From Crocodylus rhombifer (taxonomy: Eukaryota; Chordata; Crocodylia; Crocodylidae), in contig JAVSML010025158.1 of assembly GCA_038503035.1 (NCBI GenBank), forward strand, positions 62,001-126,000: DNA of 64,000 nucleotides, read 5' to 3'. The notes beneath the pieces are model-generated. The model saw only the letters and a list, made by a program, of their open reading frames with translations. It ran no database searches and was not told the DNA's origin. The translations under genes were made by a program, and so were the position numbers. Numbering within the stretch: position 1 is the first letter of the stretch; each line of letters starts with the position of its first letter. Shown here one piece after another: positions 47,397 to 58,368 of this stretch.

Positions 47397-47870
47397 AGTA
47401 TGAACACTAACATCATTAATTTATCACACCAGACCCTATCCCACTCTGAAATATCAGTACTCTCCAAAGGCCTGAACTTCTTCCCAGGGAAACACCTGCC
47501 AAATACGAATAGGTGAAGATTTACTTCACAGACTTTACCTGAAAGAATTCTTCCACAACCAGGACAGACCCAGCTCTGAAAACCTTCCTGCCACAACAGA
47601 TGCAACAAACAACAACAACCACCAGACTGTATACCTCCCAGTGGACACAGCCACATGCTAGACGACCACATTGACTATTTCAGGAAGAAAGATAACAGCA
47701 AAATTCTCAACAAAAGACAAAACTACAACAACCCCTCTCCCTCAGAGGGAAAAGCCATACAGTTTATGAGATCCATAATGAAGCATAATGAAGTAGTAAT
47801 CAAACCAGCAGACACAGGTAGAGATATAGCCATCCTCAAAACTGTCCAGACTACATCAATGGCTGTGTCC
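47397..47870 (+). pseudogene. Penelope-like reverse transcriptase, N-terminal remnant
   Basis: The reading has NLSHQTLSHSEISVLSKGLNF near 47415-47480 and, after frame breaks, the frame 47655-47870 with HNEVVIKPADTGRDIAIL. The IKPAD-G motif (residues 49-53 of that frame, about 47799-47813) is the hallmark just before the catalytic domain of Penelope reverse transcriptases (usual form IKPADKGG; here the Lys and second Gly are changed to Thr and Arg). The frame then runs into unrelated sequence at about 47870. Clearly non-functional. Confidence 0.82.
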
Positions 47871-48382
47871 ACACAAGCAGGATATATATTTGTGCTGCTG
47901 CTAGTTGTCCCCAGGGAGCACCTCTGCACGTGCACTCTGGTGCGCAGCAAGTTCCCCTGGGTGGGGTTGGGGAGGTAGGAGCCAGCACCTGGGCTGGACC
48001 TAGCAGCCTTACTTGGGGGCTTCCTGGGGCTCCAGCAGTGGCATTCTGGGTGTGTGGAGCCTGGCTGGCAGCCGGAGCATGACTCTGGTGGTCAGGCTTT
48101 AGCTTTGGGTGGGACATGTTGCTGCCATGTACACTGTGCTGCTTTTCCTGGAGCGGGTTTTTTTGACACCGGAATCTCCCAGCACTGGTCCCAGGTGGCA
48201 GAGGCAGCCTCCTCTCATCCAGGATGCAGATCTGGGGGCTTGCAACCCCCAGGCAGGCTGCCAGGTTGTGCCGGACTCCTCCTGGGGGTCCGAGCCCCCA
48301 GATCTGCATGCCGGATGACAGGAGGCTGCCACTGCTGCCTGGGACAACAGCAGCAGCAGTCTTCCCGGCCACTGGGTGCAGG
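47870..48382. repeat. GC-rich repeat related to the block at 16.3-16.7 kb
   Basis: Begins atggctgtgtccacacaagcagg and shares several blocks with 16268-16700. Long frames on both strands (47851-48462 minus, 48054-48416 plus) mirror each other because of the composition. An inner inverted pair (tgcagatctgggggcttg near 48225 and cccccagatctgcatg near 48296) suggests a fold-back non-autonomous transposon. Confidence 0.5.
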
Positions 48383-49211
48383 CTGTGTAATTCAGCCAAC
48401 TTGGACAAGCTCATAAAATGGGCAGATGAAAACCTGATGATATTCAACCTGGAGAAATGCAAGGTGCTCCACCTCGGGAGAAAAAACCCACATCACATTT
48501 ATAGGCTCGGCAGTGCTACACTCACTAGCACCACAACTGAAAGAGACTTGTGGTCATGACTGATCACCAGATAAACATGAACCACCAATGTGATGCCACA
48601 ACCAGCAAAGCAAATAAAACTCTGGCTTGTATCTACCAATGCATCTCAAGCAACACCCAAGAAGTCATCCTCCCACTTTACACAGCCTTGGTGAGGCTGC
48701 AGCTGGAGTACTGCATCCAGTTCTGGGCTCCACACTTCAGAAAGGATGTGGAGAAGCTTGAGCGAGTCCAGAGGAGAGCCATGCATATGGTTAGAGGTCA
48801 TGAGAGCAGGACTCATGAGGAAAGGCTGAGAGGCCTGGAGAAGAGAAGGCTCAGGGGGGACTTGGTGGCAGCCTATAAGTATATGAGGAGGGTGCATCAT
48901 GATCTGAGAGAACATCTGTTTACCAGGGCACCTCAAGGGAAGACAAGGTCTAATGGTCACAGACTGCTGTAAGATCGTTTTAGACTGGATATAAAGACAA
49001 ACTTCTTTACCGTCCGAGTCTCTAGAGTCTAGAATAGGCTCCCCACAGAAGTGGTGCAAGCGTCTACTCTGGATACCTTTAAGAAACACTTGGATGTTTT
49101 TCTTGCTGGGGTGATCTGACCCCAGCTGACTTCCTGCCCCTGCGCAGGGGGCTGGACCGGTGATCTCACAAGGTCCCTTCTAGCCCTAATGTCTATGAAA
49201 TCTATGAAATC
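48383..49211 (+). pseudogene. CR1 LINE, 3' part of ORF2 and tail
   Basis: Plus-strand CR1. ORF2 C-terminus: LDKLIKWADENLMIFNLEKC, KVLHLGRKN, then after a frameshift near 48555 a clean frame of 140 codons (48550-48972) with CISSNTQEVILPLYTALVR, LQLEYCIQFWAPHFRKDVEK, and RRLRGDLVAAYKYMR. It is followed by rfrLDIKTNFFTVRV in another frame and the tail gggggctggaccggtgatc...ccctaatgtctatgaaatctatgaaatc, the CR1 terminal short repeat. Among the best preserved CR1 fragments here. It sits inside the Penelope-like element. Confidence 0.93.
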
Positions 49212-49965
49212 AGAAGCAAACTCCCTATTGCTCAACAGATATCAAATGAGACAGCCTTGCCTTAGCAATAGATACTTAACCCTGTCAGCACATCTCTACT
49301 GCTATTACAATCAACAACCCCCACAATGAACCCCTCAGCACCTATGGATCCTATACATGCCTTTCCTAAAATGAGAAATTTATGATACAATGTACTAAAT
49401 GCCCTCATGATAATATAGGTGCAAATCAACATTATGCACCAGCACAAACTCTCACAGAACAAAAAAAATAAAGGACAGGCACGTATATATCAGTAGGATT
49501 AACATTTTTCATGGAACAACCACTTCCTTTCTGACCTCACTATCCTCATGCTCAAGGGAAATCTACCAACCACCTTTAAAGGTGAGGTTGGGAACAAAAA
49601 TTCATAAGGAATGAACACCAGGAACAAAAGACTGAACATCAATATTGATTTTCTGACACACTATAATCTTCCTGATTCCTGAAATTCTTCCTACACACTG
49701 CAGATGATAATGGCCCTAGTCCCTTTTGACTAGTCTTGATCTCCCAGGAATCAAGTTTCTTTTCTTCTGCTAATTTTTTTCTGCTACTCTTTGGAATTTT
49801 CCCTCCCTCCAATATCACCGCTCTACCCACTGTTTTTAACAATCACTTTCCTCCTCAGATCTGAAGAGGAATGCTTTTCATTCAAAAACTGGTCTAATTT
49901 CATCCCAGCTACAATTGGTCCAATGAAAGATATCACCCAAATTTCCTCTTGCATAAGAATATATT

Positions 49966-51119
49966 TCCTCTTGCATAAATAACATTTCAGAATATCAAAG
50001 ATGAAAGCTTATAAGAGATATAATTATGAAGTAACAACATAATCCTCACTGAAGCAGGAGGTATTGGTAATGTGCCTCATGAAACAATCACACCCAACTT
50101 CATTATGCGCCTATCCAAGATCCTGGAATGAACTTCCTTGAGAACTAACCACCATCTAAAACCTCTCTACATCCGCTCCTAAGTGCAATGTGCTTTTTCT
50201 AGTATCACAAATATTAATTAATCCTCCCATATAACCTTCTCCCGTCAAAATAAAGCAAAATGTTATGTATACAATTACTCAGTACATACTTCCCATCTTT
50301 GGGAGAGGATGACAGAACACATAACACATGTATATTGTACTGCATGTTTGGCAAGCACTCAGGTATTAGGACAATGAACACAGCATAATAACCTGTAGGG
50401 CAAGTCTGTACTGTCGAAGGAGCATGCCTGGGAAGCACAGCCTATATGCTTCATGCACACTGTACCGTAAAACAGGGTGTAACCACCTTAGTGGAGGACT
50501 GGGAATGCATCATTAAGTACCTATTATGGGTGCAGGATGCATGGAGCATGTATGCTATAATATATGCCAAAATGTCTGGAAAATATAAAGCTTAACAAAA
50601 TACATGTGCCAGTAGAAAATGAAGAGTAAAATGAGATGATTGTGTACAGCAGGTAAAATGTAATGCCCTGTGATATAGGAAAATGGTTGTGCCCTGAAAA
50701 GCTGAGTTCTTTCCACTACAGATTTTGATTAAAAATTCAGTGGGCTGGCAACCTGCCAAGGAATAGCTAAGTGTGAGCGCATCCTAAAATCTATATGGTA
50801 AAATGTGCCTTTTTGGATTGTGAAGTACTTCAGGTCCATGAGGACAGATGGTCAGAGGTTCCCAGACTATGGGCCATGGACTGCTGGTATTCTGTGGGCT
50901 ATTTTGACAGCCTGCAGAATGATTTATTTTGAAAGCCAAGCAATGATGATTGATGCACTAAGGAAAGGATATCTCTGTCAATTCCACAAAAATGAAAAGT
51001 TGCAGCACGTCTGAACTATAGAACGAAATTGCCTGTATTTTTCGTCCCTATTTTTCTTTCTTCCCCAGTGGTCTTGCATACAAGCCTAAATCTCTTACAA
51101 ATGATAGAAAAAAGAATGC
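49966..51119. other. Unique DNA, no gene seen
   Basis: No recognised gene or repeat family. Confidence 0.4.
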
Positions 51120-51270
51120 TAATTGGACTTTATTCCCAGCTATATCCCTGGCCTGCCTGTTGACCTTAGACAAGTCATTTCTCCTCTCTGGTCCTCCGTT
51201 TCCCATTCTTTAAAATGGGGATAAATGACACTTGCTTCCTTTATGACTGCTTTGGGGTGCCCTGATGAAA
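51120..51270 (+). repeat. MIR-like SINE fragment
   Basis: ctgttgaccttagacaagtcatttctcc, tggtcctccgtttccca and tttaaaatggggataa follow the order of the MIR core (tgaccttgggcaagtcactt ... cctcagtttcctcatctgtaaaatggggataa). The tRNA head and tail are lost or diverged. Confidence 0.75.
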
Positions 51271-52570
51271 AAAGTATTGTGTCTATGTGGGACATTTTAT
51301 TTTTGTTATCTCAACTTCCAGGTGTCAAAGAAAGACAATGGAATGGGGCTAGTTATTTATTATATTTTTTCTATGTCTTCTTCCAATGGCTCTTGCATTT
51401 TATTCCCTCTTACTGGTGTCTCACTTAGAAAACACCATATAACTATGTGGTTTGGGGCAAAATTAAGTTTGGAAAATATAGCATGGAAAAATCAAGACAG
51501 ATTCCCTTAGAGTGAGATTTGTGGAAGTGTGGTATAGTTTCCTCAGGAGTAAATGATAAAAACCCAGTTGCTATAGTCATTTAAAACTGGATATTTGTTA
51601 GAAGAAAGGAAGGACAGTGGAAGGGGGCTATAGGGAAAAATCCAGAAAGATGAATTATATGAATGGGCTTTTTTCAGTCTCTACCTTCTATGCTATCTAA
51701 GCACATTAAATAGACCCATATATTAGACATAAACAGTACTAAAAAAATTAATTGTGTGAATTAGACTGAAGTCATTAGGATTCAGAATCAACACATTTAT
51801 CCTAATGGGGCACTCACATCTCTGAAACCTGTCTTGCCAGCTTGTGCAAACCCAGGAAAACAGCAGTGTATCAGCTCTCATTTGGAAGCTTCTCTTCAGA
51901 ATCACAAGAGGATAAGAAACTTAACTGAAAATAAGAGTTTAACTTTTGGTTAAGCTAATGGAGCCTTTTATAACCCAAAACATGATAAAATCAAGTTCAA
52001 TCTCCACTTAGGGAATAGTTAGGGGCCTACACATGCATTGAAAGGACCATTATATCACATTTAGAAAAGAAATCGAGGTGAGACTAGTCAGAGGAGTTAG
52101 TAGGCACCTAAACTGCTCAGATGAAAATCCCACTAGTTCCTTCTCTGCATCTTTAAGCACCCTTTCACTTTGAAGACCTGGCCCTGAGTCCAATTTGGGA
52201 TGTAGCTGCTTTTGAGAATTTTAGGCCTAGTGATGCTGTATCAAATCCACAATCTTTTCATAGTCACCCTGAAGCAAGTCTGGCAAAAATGCTGTCAGCA
52301 CTATTTACGGTCACATTTGTTTTGCACAGAGACTTTGAGTGTCTGTTGCTTGGCAGAAGAGCTTGGGAAGCAGGACAAAAGGAGCAGCATTGATGTGTGA
52401 GAAAAATGCATTCTACAGTGAGGGGCTAAGATATGTTTTACACTTCAAGAATTCATCTGCCTGATCTTGGGGGGTTGATTATGCTGCGATTTCAAGTGAT
52501 GCAAAATGAGATTAATTCAGCTCTTTCCTATCAAAGCCCTGTGCAGCATGAGTGAGATTATTGCAAAAAG
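51271..52570. other. Unique DNA, no gene seen
   Basis: No recognised gene or repeat; lies immediately upstream of the possible first exon at 52579. Confidence 0.4.
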
Positions 52571-52578
52571 CCTGAAAT

Positions 52579-52654
52579 ATGAAAACAATTGTTACAAAGA
52601 CATCATTAGCAAAGCTTGCTGTGTTCCTGTTCACCTTGTTGCATGCATTTATCG
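52579..52654 (+). CDS. Possible first coding exon: signal peptide followed by a splice donor
   Basis: A short frame of 25 codons plus one base starts at an ATG with A at -3 and is preceded in frame by a TGA (52573-52575). The peptide begins MKTIVTKTSLAK, continues with a hydrophobic core LAVFLFTLL and then HAFI, which is the layout of a secretory signal peptide. It ends exactly at atcg|gtaagt, a consensus 5' splice site, giving a phase-1 intron, the usual phase after signal-peptide exons. I do not recognise the protein and no second exon was found in the remaining 11 kb, which is compatible with a long first intron. A chance occurrence cannot be excluded. Confidence 0.35.
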
Positions 52655-55003
52655 GTAAGTGATCGTTCGACTTTATACCTTTAAACTGATGTCTGGAGAA
52701 AGTTGATTTGTGCTGGGTATTAGACAGATTCCTCAGCATTAATGTTCCAACTTCCTCTTCTAAGTGATAGAGTATAATAAATCCCCTGTAACTCTTGCCT
52801 TTTCTTAGGCAATTCATTGATTTAGTTCTGCATATCCTACAAGCTTTATAGGAATACAAAAAGTACAACAGTTGGATTTCATAACATGGACAGCAGACAA
52901 TACCTTGCTTTCTAAGGCCTCCGACACATATTACACTTAAGATGCGATTTACTGATAACCCGGGTGTCCCCAAGTGACTGTCCCCTCTCACCAATAGAAG
53001 GGGAAGCCATCAGGGCACCCGTGCTGGGGATGGAAACTGCAGTCTACTTGCAGTTCCCTCCCACTTACTGTGTCTCAATAGAGGAGGAACAGAAAACAAT
53101 GTTTTAACCAGGTACAAATTTTATATATATGAACTAAAATGAATACTTACAAGTTACTTATATACATATACACACACACACACACACACATACACATATA
53201 CATGCACCTGTCAAACAGTCAATAAAACATTCCAAAAATATGAGGTGCAAGAGTTCCCTAGGGGTCCTCTTCTTTCAGAGAGTCTCTTCCTCCTGCCTCT
53301 CCTAGTGAGGCTACTTCCTCCTGAGTGTCACTCCACCAGTGGGAGACCTGTTGCCCCACTGACTCACGTGTCCCAAGGAGCCGGGTGGGGGTTGTCCATA
53401 AGCTGCCCTGGCCTGGCTAATGTTTCTCTAGGGGAGGGCTCAGTTCCACAGGCCTGGTGGATGCAGAATGGCATGGGGGTAGAGTGGGGCTGGACCTGGA
53501 GCAGGCCCTGACCCGGAGTGGCCGGGGGGGGGGGGGGCAGTGGGTAGAGCTGGGCCGGACCCAGAGTGGCGGGTGAAGTGGAGCAAGACCCAGAACGGGG
53601 GGGCACAGGGCCGGACGTGGGGCTCCGACACCCCCCCAGTCATTCTTGATGGGCAATTTGCTAGTATAAAAGTAGAAATGCCTTGGGCCTTTTAACAGGA
53701 ATGCCAATCTTCTTTTGCAGAAGCCAGTAGGACCTAGCAGAATGGCAGCACACAGATCTAGGTCTTGTACATTTGTAGCTAGCAAAGTGTACTGGTATCT
53801 CTTACCCCAGAGGTAATTCAACTTATTACAGTGTCTAACGTCTTAGCTCTGCTGCTAGTCTGAGGAGGACCAAGAGACAGAGGGCCTCAATAATGATATT
53901 AAAGGGGCATAGGAAGAAGGAAGCCGATAAGATTGTATTGAAAAGAAAGTCACAAGACTCAGGTGTTCAATCATATTAAAGGAGATGCTAAGCCCCTTTG
54001 GGGGTTCTTTGTGTTGTAACAAAGGATTTAGATGGGTGGGCCCATGGGTAGAACCGGGAAGAGGGGGCTGCTTCCATGCCAGCTGTGTCTGTGGTACGTG
54101 CACAGGGAAGAGGATAAACCTGTGTATGTGCCACCAGGCAAAAGGGGGTGTGACTGCGTCTCCCACTTTAAATTCTGCATTAGGGGAAAAGAGGGGATGA
54201 ATGGCAACAACAGTGCTCAGCCCATGAGCTCCAGTGCTGTGTGAAAGTTGGGGCTGAATGCCACCATTGGCACTAGTTCCCTCTTTTCCCCATGCTGTTG
54301 AATTTAGGGTTGGGGAAGGAGAGAAAGGAAGAGCAATCAGCAGCAATACTTACTCCCAGAGCTTTGGAACTACATGCAAGCCGGGGATCTGGGCAGTCCT
54401 CCCCACACCAACCAGTCAGTGATCTCAGAGCAATGCACAGCAAAAGACGGGGTGGTACTCCAGCAATGCACCCCTCTGGATCTATCTATAGGAGGGCTGG
54501 TGGTTGCCTGCCATATTAAGGAAGTAGCCTTAATCAGGTAGTAGGCCCCCTTCAGTCCGTATTCTTAATGTGGCCATGTGTGATTATTACCTCTCACTAT
54601 TTAAATGCATCACATTGAAGAAGTGTTGCCCTAAGCTCAGCTCATGGTGTTGCCTTGCTCTGGAAGGCAGCATGCTTTCTAGGAATAAAAACTGGCCTGA
54701 AAACAAGAGATTGGCAAATTCCAAATATATCCATGTACTTCAGCCAGTCACATGCAGCAGAGGTTTGCATACCTGGACAACTGGAATTAAGCATTTGGGA
54801 ACTGCAACTCTGTCTAGTTATTTGGTACCTGTACACATAGCCAAAGCCAACAGGCATGATTACCTATTACACACCAAAGTTTGAAAATTTTGCCTTCTCC
54901 TTTCAACATATATATATGCAAGTTACTGATAACAACACTTGCCTAGGAGTGTTGAAAAGATAAATCTTCATATATCCATTTGAAAGAACCAGACTTTAAT
55001 ATG
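52655..55003. other. Mostly unique DNA with a CA repeat and a G-run-rich segment
   Basis: Includes (CA)n at 53158-53205 and a GC-rich segment around 53400-53640 with a run of 14 G near 53525. Open frames at 53417-53821 and 53855-54346 (minus) have no domain. No gene seen. Confidence 0.4.
53158..53205. repeat. (CA)n/(TA)n microsatellite
   Basis: tatacatata followed by ten or more CA units and a further tacacatatacatg. Confidence 0.9.
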
Positions 55004-55011
55004 GACAGGGC

Positions 55012-55122
55012 CAGTGTTCCCTCTAAGCTGTGTGGTATGCATGGCCACGCAGGTGCGCTTGGCAGCACAGCATGAGCATGCCTATGTAGCCGTGCACACC
55101 ATGCAGCTTAGAGGGAATGCTG
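55012..55122. mobile_element. 111-bp hAT MITE
   Basis: Begins cagtgttccctctaagctg and ends cagcttagagggaatgctg: the inverted ends pair at 17 of 19 positions. Flanks gacagggc (55004-55011) and cacaggac (55123-55130) agree at six of eight bases, a clear hAT-size target duplication. Nothing but ends and a short GC-rich centre remains. Confidence 0.87.
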
Positions 55123-55130
55123 CACAGGAC

Positions 55131-55433
55131 CCCTTTGTACCTAAATTTGAATAAATTACTGTATAGCAATATATACATTTACCATAATGGCATACAAGTA
55201 CTTATCACATGCATGGATGGTTTGTTGCCTGCCCTACTTTCCCTTTGTATATGGTTTGGGCCTGTCTGCATGCACAAAGATAGGTACATAATTTTTAAAA
55301 ATGTTGAACACATAAGGAACTATATATGCAGTACAGGAAGCTATTTAGGCCTAATATAAATGTGATGAGATCTTCACATCTTTAACTATCTCATTTAGCT
55401 TCTAATCAGTTCCATGACATGTTTTCCAGAACT
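55131..55433. other. Unique DNA, no gene seen
   Basis: Spacer between two hAT MITEs; the 80-codon frame at 55117-55359 begins inside the first MITE and is spurious. Confidence 0.4.
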
Positions 55434-55441
55434 GCACAGAT

Positions 55442-55648
55442 CAATAATTTTCAACTAGGGTGCCTTGACATCCTTTCAAGAGTACCATAAGGTGCCATAC
55501 GACATTAGCACTATTAGGTGGGCAGACATGATTCAGAAGATAAACCCAGGGATTTTTAATAGGAAACCATAGTATTCCTACTGAGTGAAAACTAGGAGCT
55601 GGCATTTTCTGAGGGGTATCTGGAGTCTAACAAGGTGGAAAACCACTG
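55442..55648. mobile_element. hAT MITE related to the one at 21.6 kb
   Basis: Left end caataattttcaactagggtg and right end caaggtggaaaaccactg are worn inverted repeats of the cagtggttctcaaccagggtg type. Flanks gcacagat (55434-55441) and acacagtt (55649-55656) agree at six of eight positions. It is in the opposite orientation to the copy at 21564-21853 (here gcattttctgaggggt lies near the right end). Non-coding. Confidence 0.78.
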
Positions 55649-55656
55649 ACACAGTT

Positions 55657-56942
55657 TCTTCAAGCACAATATTGGGCAGTTTAAAAGGGTAAGCAGTGGA
55701 AGCACTGAGGGGACAAAAAAAGTGCAAAATTCCTAAAAATATTTATTGGCGATTTTATAAACACTCCCAGGTTTTTGCCTAGATATAGCAGTAGTGAGCT
55801 AGATACACCTACCCCCACACCATATTTCTGTAGAGGCCACAAAACATTTTAGTTTTCAATCTCTCCTAAAACAAGAAACAGATTTTAATTTATCCAATTG
55901 TAACAACATTAGCTTTTAGAAACATGCTATTTTCTTTTATTATAATTGTATTGGGCTAAACAAAAGGATAACAAGCAAATGTGTTACTCAGCTTAGAGAA
56001 AGAAGAAAATATCACAGTCTAATGGGTCTAATTCAGCAGAGCTTGCTTAGCCTTTGTCCTTCCAAAGGGATAAAAAGAAGTACTTCCTAGTGAGATAGAG
56101 ATAGGAGCATATGGAAATGTACACTCGCTCAGATCTATTATTTGTGATCCTGACACCAGGAGGCTCATTTCCTTTGGAAGACGATGCCATTAAGGGTCAA
56201 CTCTCTCCTGTAGAGAGATTTCTTCAATCTGACGACATTATACAAAGCAATTAAATGTCTGTCTCAGCTGTACAATTGTAACAAGACAAATGTGGACATT
56301 TTCTAATCACCTGGGGTGCTGAAAACATTTTTGGAACAGTTTTTGTAGCACAGAACCACAGTTGCCACCTACACACATACTTTAAAACCAGCTCTTATGT
56401 GGTTAAAGGAGCTGAACGTCTTGCAAAACAACAACTGATGGAGAAGAAGGTATATGCATTATAAACTTCGTTTCCAATGATGGTTCCATTACAAACCTCC
56501 TTAAGGCCACAAAATAAGAAGACAAAGTTTGAACTGGTTTGACATCAGGTTTGGCCACTAGCAGTGTTCCCCGACGACCACTTTTGCTAAAGGGAGGTGC
56601 TGACACTCTCCGCCAGTGACAGAGTTGGTGTATGAGATCTACTATTGACTGCCATTAACTTCAGTGAGGTGGTGATTTCACCAAGTGTTTCCTCACTGGC
56701 CTTAGTCAACTAACATAGGCAGGAGTGAATTCAAAAATGCCTTCAGCTGCTAGATGGAGGACTGCAAAGCAATGGAAGTGTTCTTTGATACCAGTTATTC
56801 ATGATGAAAAGATATTTACCCCAGAGCATGATGATAGAAGGAAGGAGAATCAAAAGCAATCCAGGAAAGAAGAACAAGAAAACATACAAGCAGACACATC
56901 CTTTGGCAAATATGGACCTTCAGACACTGAAGTTATTTGCGT
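55657..56942. other. Unique DNA, no gene seen
   Basis: A lysine/glutamine-rich open frame (56725-56952, plus) is cut by the LTR border at its end and has no domain. Confidence 0.4.
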
Positions 56943-56947
56943 ATACT

Positions 56948-58044
56948 TGTGACACGGGGCCATCTTTGGCTGCATTTTATTTTCTTTAAAATATGCCAGT
57001 GCATGTGCCCCTGTCAGGTCTTGCTGGATTTGTCTTCTCTCGGGATCAGCTCCCCCCCCTTTACTTACCTGCCATGACTTGATGGTACTTGGTTCTAAAG
57101 AAAAAGGGAGACTGATCCACAGGTTCCCAGACAGGCTCCGGGCTCACCACCCATAAGATAATGAGGTATTGCCTGAAGGGCAAAAATGCATGGTCCTACA
57201 TTCCCTTGATGTGCCCCGCAACTTGCAGATGGTTTTATAAATTTCTTTTTATGTTAGGGTCTCAGCCGCTGTGGGCTTACCCTCTCTCTCTCTCTCTGTA
57301 GATAGGCCTGTCAGTCAAAACCCACTAATCAGCCACTCCGAGGCTCTAGCTCTCTAATTCACTTGGGCTCAAGGCCTTCCGTTCCATGTTTTCCACGACA
57401 CCAGGCCTACTGGCCCTTCTACACTGTGTGCCCCTGTAGTGCCAGACTGTTGGGGCCTAAGCCCCCTTCTGCTTTGCCCCTCTTTCTGTAGTTAGGGCCT
57501 AAGTCCACCCACTACGACCTGGCCTCACAGCTTCTATCTCCCCTTCAAGTGACTTTGGGCTCCTGGTCCTAGTGCAACACCCCTAGTGCAGCAGGGCTTC
57601 TTAAGCCCTCTATCCTGGCATCCCTTGGAGCTAATGAGGTCTCCTCTACCCCTACAGCCTCAGCCACAAACCACCGGCCTTTTTTTAACATCAAATGTAA
57701 ACCATAGGCTTTTATGACCATATAATGAAAATAATAATAAAGAAATAAGAGAGGCAAAGTGCCCACTTACTTTATGTGATTGTGCTTCTGTCTCACAGCA
57801 TTGTGTATTCTTCCCAAAGAGGCTGCTGCAGCTGCACCATAGTCATCAAGAGTCTCTCTCTGCCTCCCTTCTAGCCTTCTCCACTTGCAGTTTATATGGT
57901 TCTGGCCTTCCCCTTCCTGTCACCTGACCAGCAGGCAGGTCTCAATCCTTAACCCCTACTTGACTGGCTTCCTGTGCCCAGAAGGTTCTGGATTTAAAGG
58001 GACCGCCCTGTTTCTTGGTAACAGGGCTAGGGTTCCCTGTTACA
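56948..58044 (-). mobile_element. Solo LTR with perfect 5-bp target duplication
   Basis: On the minus strand the LTR starts tgtaacagggaacccta (from 58044) and ends ggccccgtgtcaca (at 56948); the two ends are short inverted repeats. It is flanked on both sides by atact (56943-56947 and 58045-58049). A TATA-like catataaac (complement near 57890) lies about 150 bases into it. The length is 1097 bp. Inside are a CT microsatellite and an AT-rich patch near 57700. With no internal genes, it is a solo LTR left by recombination between the two LTRs of a provirus. Confidence 0.9.
57282..57297. repeat. (CT)n microsatellite inside the LTR
   Basis: Eight CT units. Confidence 0.85.
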
Positions 58045-58085
58045 ATACTTAACCTTGAATGGGTTAAGTATTGTAACAGGGAACC
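58031..58085. repeat. Perfect 24-bp inverted repeat across an LTR border
   Basis: Left arm 58031-58054 and right arm 58062-58085 are exact reverse complements with a 7-base loop (58055-58061). The left arm consists of the last 14 bases of the LTR, the 5-bp target duplication and 5 bases of flank; the right arm repeats all of this in inverted order. Confidence 0.97.
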
Positions 58086-58360
58086 TTTGAAAATGGTCTG
58101 GTCTTATTTGACCCTTCAGGTATTTCCAACCTTTCTTCAGGCTGAGCAGTAATACCGTTTAAAAACCATCTTGGTCTGGGCTAAGCTGCCAGCAGTCATC
58201 TCTGGTCCTCGCCTGATCAGTTCATGTTGCTAACTGAGAGACTTTGTTAAAGATTTTGCATATCTTTTTTACATTTATTGAAGGAAACAAATAGAAACTG
58301 CAACTTATTTATCTTGGCTGGTATAGCCATCTTATTCATCAAGCTCAGAAAGACAGAACT
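58086..58360. other. Unique DNA, no gene seen
   Basis: Short spacer between the LTR and the next hAT element. Confidence 0.4.
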
Positions 58361-58368
58361 ATCTAAAG

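Larger units (their letters stand above)
47390..49965 (+). mobile_element. Penelope-like element, interrupted by other repeats
   Basis: The left piece (47390-47870) encodes the N-terminal region and the start of the reverse transcriptase. The right piece (about 49212-49965) picks up at the connector (RSKLPIAQQ) and runs through a worn GIY-YIG region (caatgtactaaatgccctcatg), then NIDFLTHYN and a terminal repeat (ctgaagaggaatgctt, ggtccaatgaaagatatcac near 49920). Everything between, including most of the reverse transcriptase, is absent and replaced by a GC-rich repeat (47.87-48.38 kb) and a CR1 (48.38-49.21 kb). Confidence 0.8.

Noticed and set aside
47851..48462. 203-codon open frame on the minus strand
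   Set aside because: It crosses the border between a GC-rich repeat and a CR1 that reads in the opposite direction, and a mirror frame exists on the plus strand.
53417..54346. Frames of 134 and 163 codons on the minus strand
   Set aside because: Driven by G- and C-rich low-complexity sequence; no domain and no conservation signal that can be seen here.
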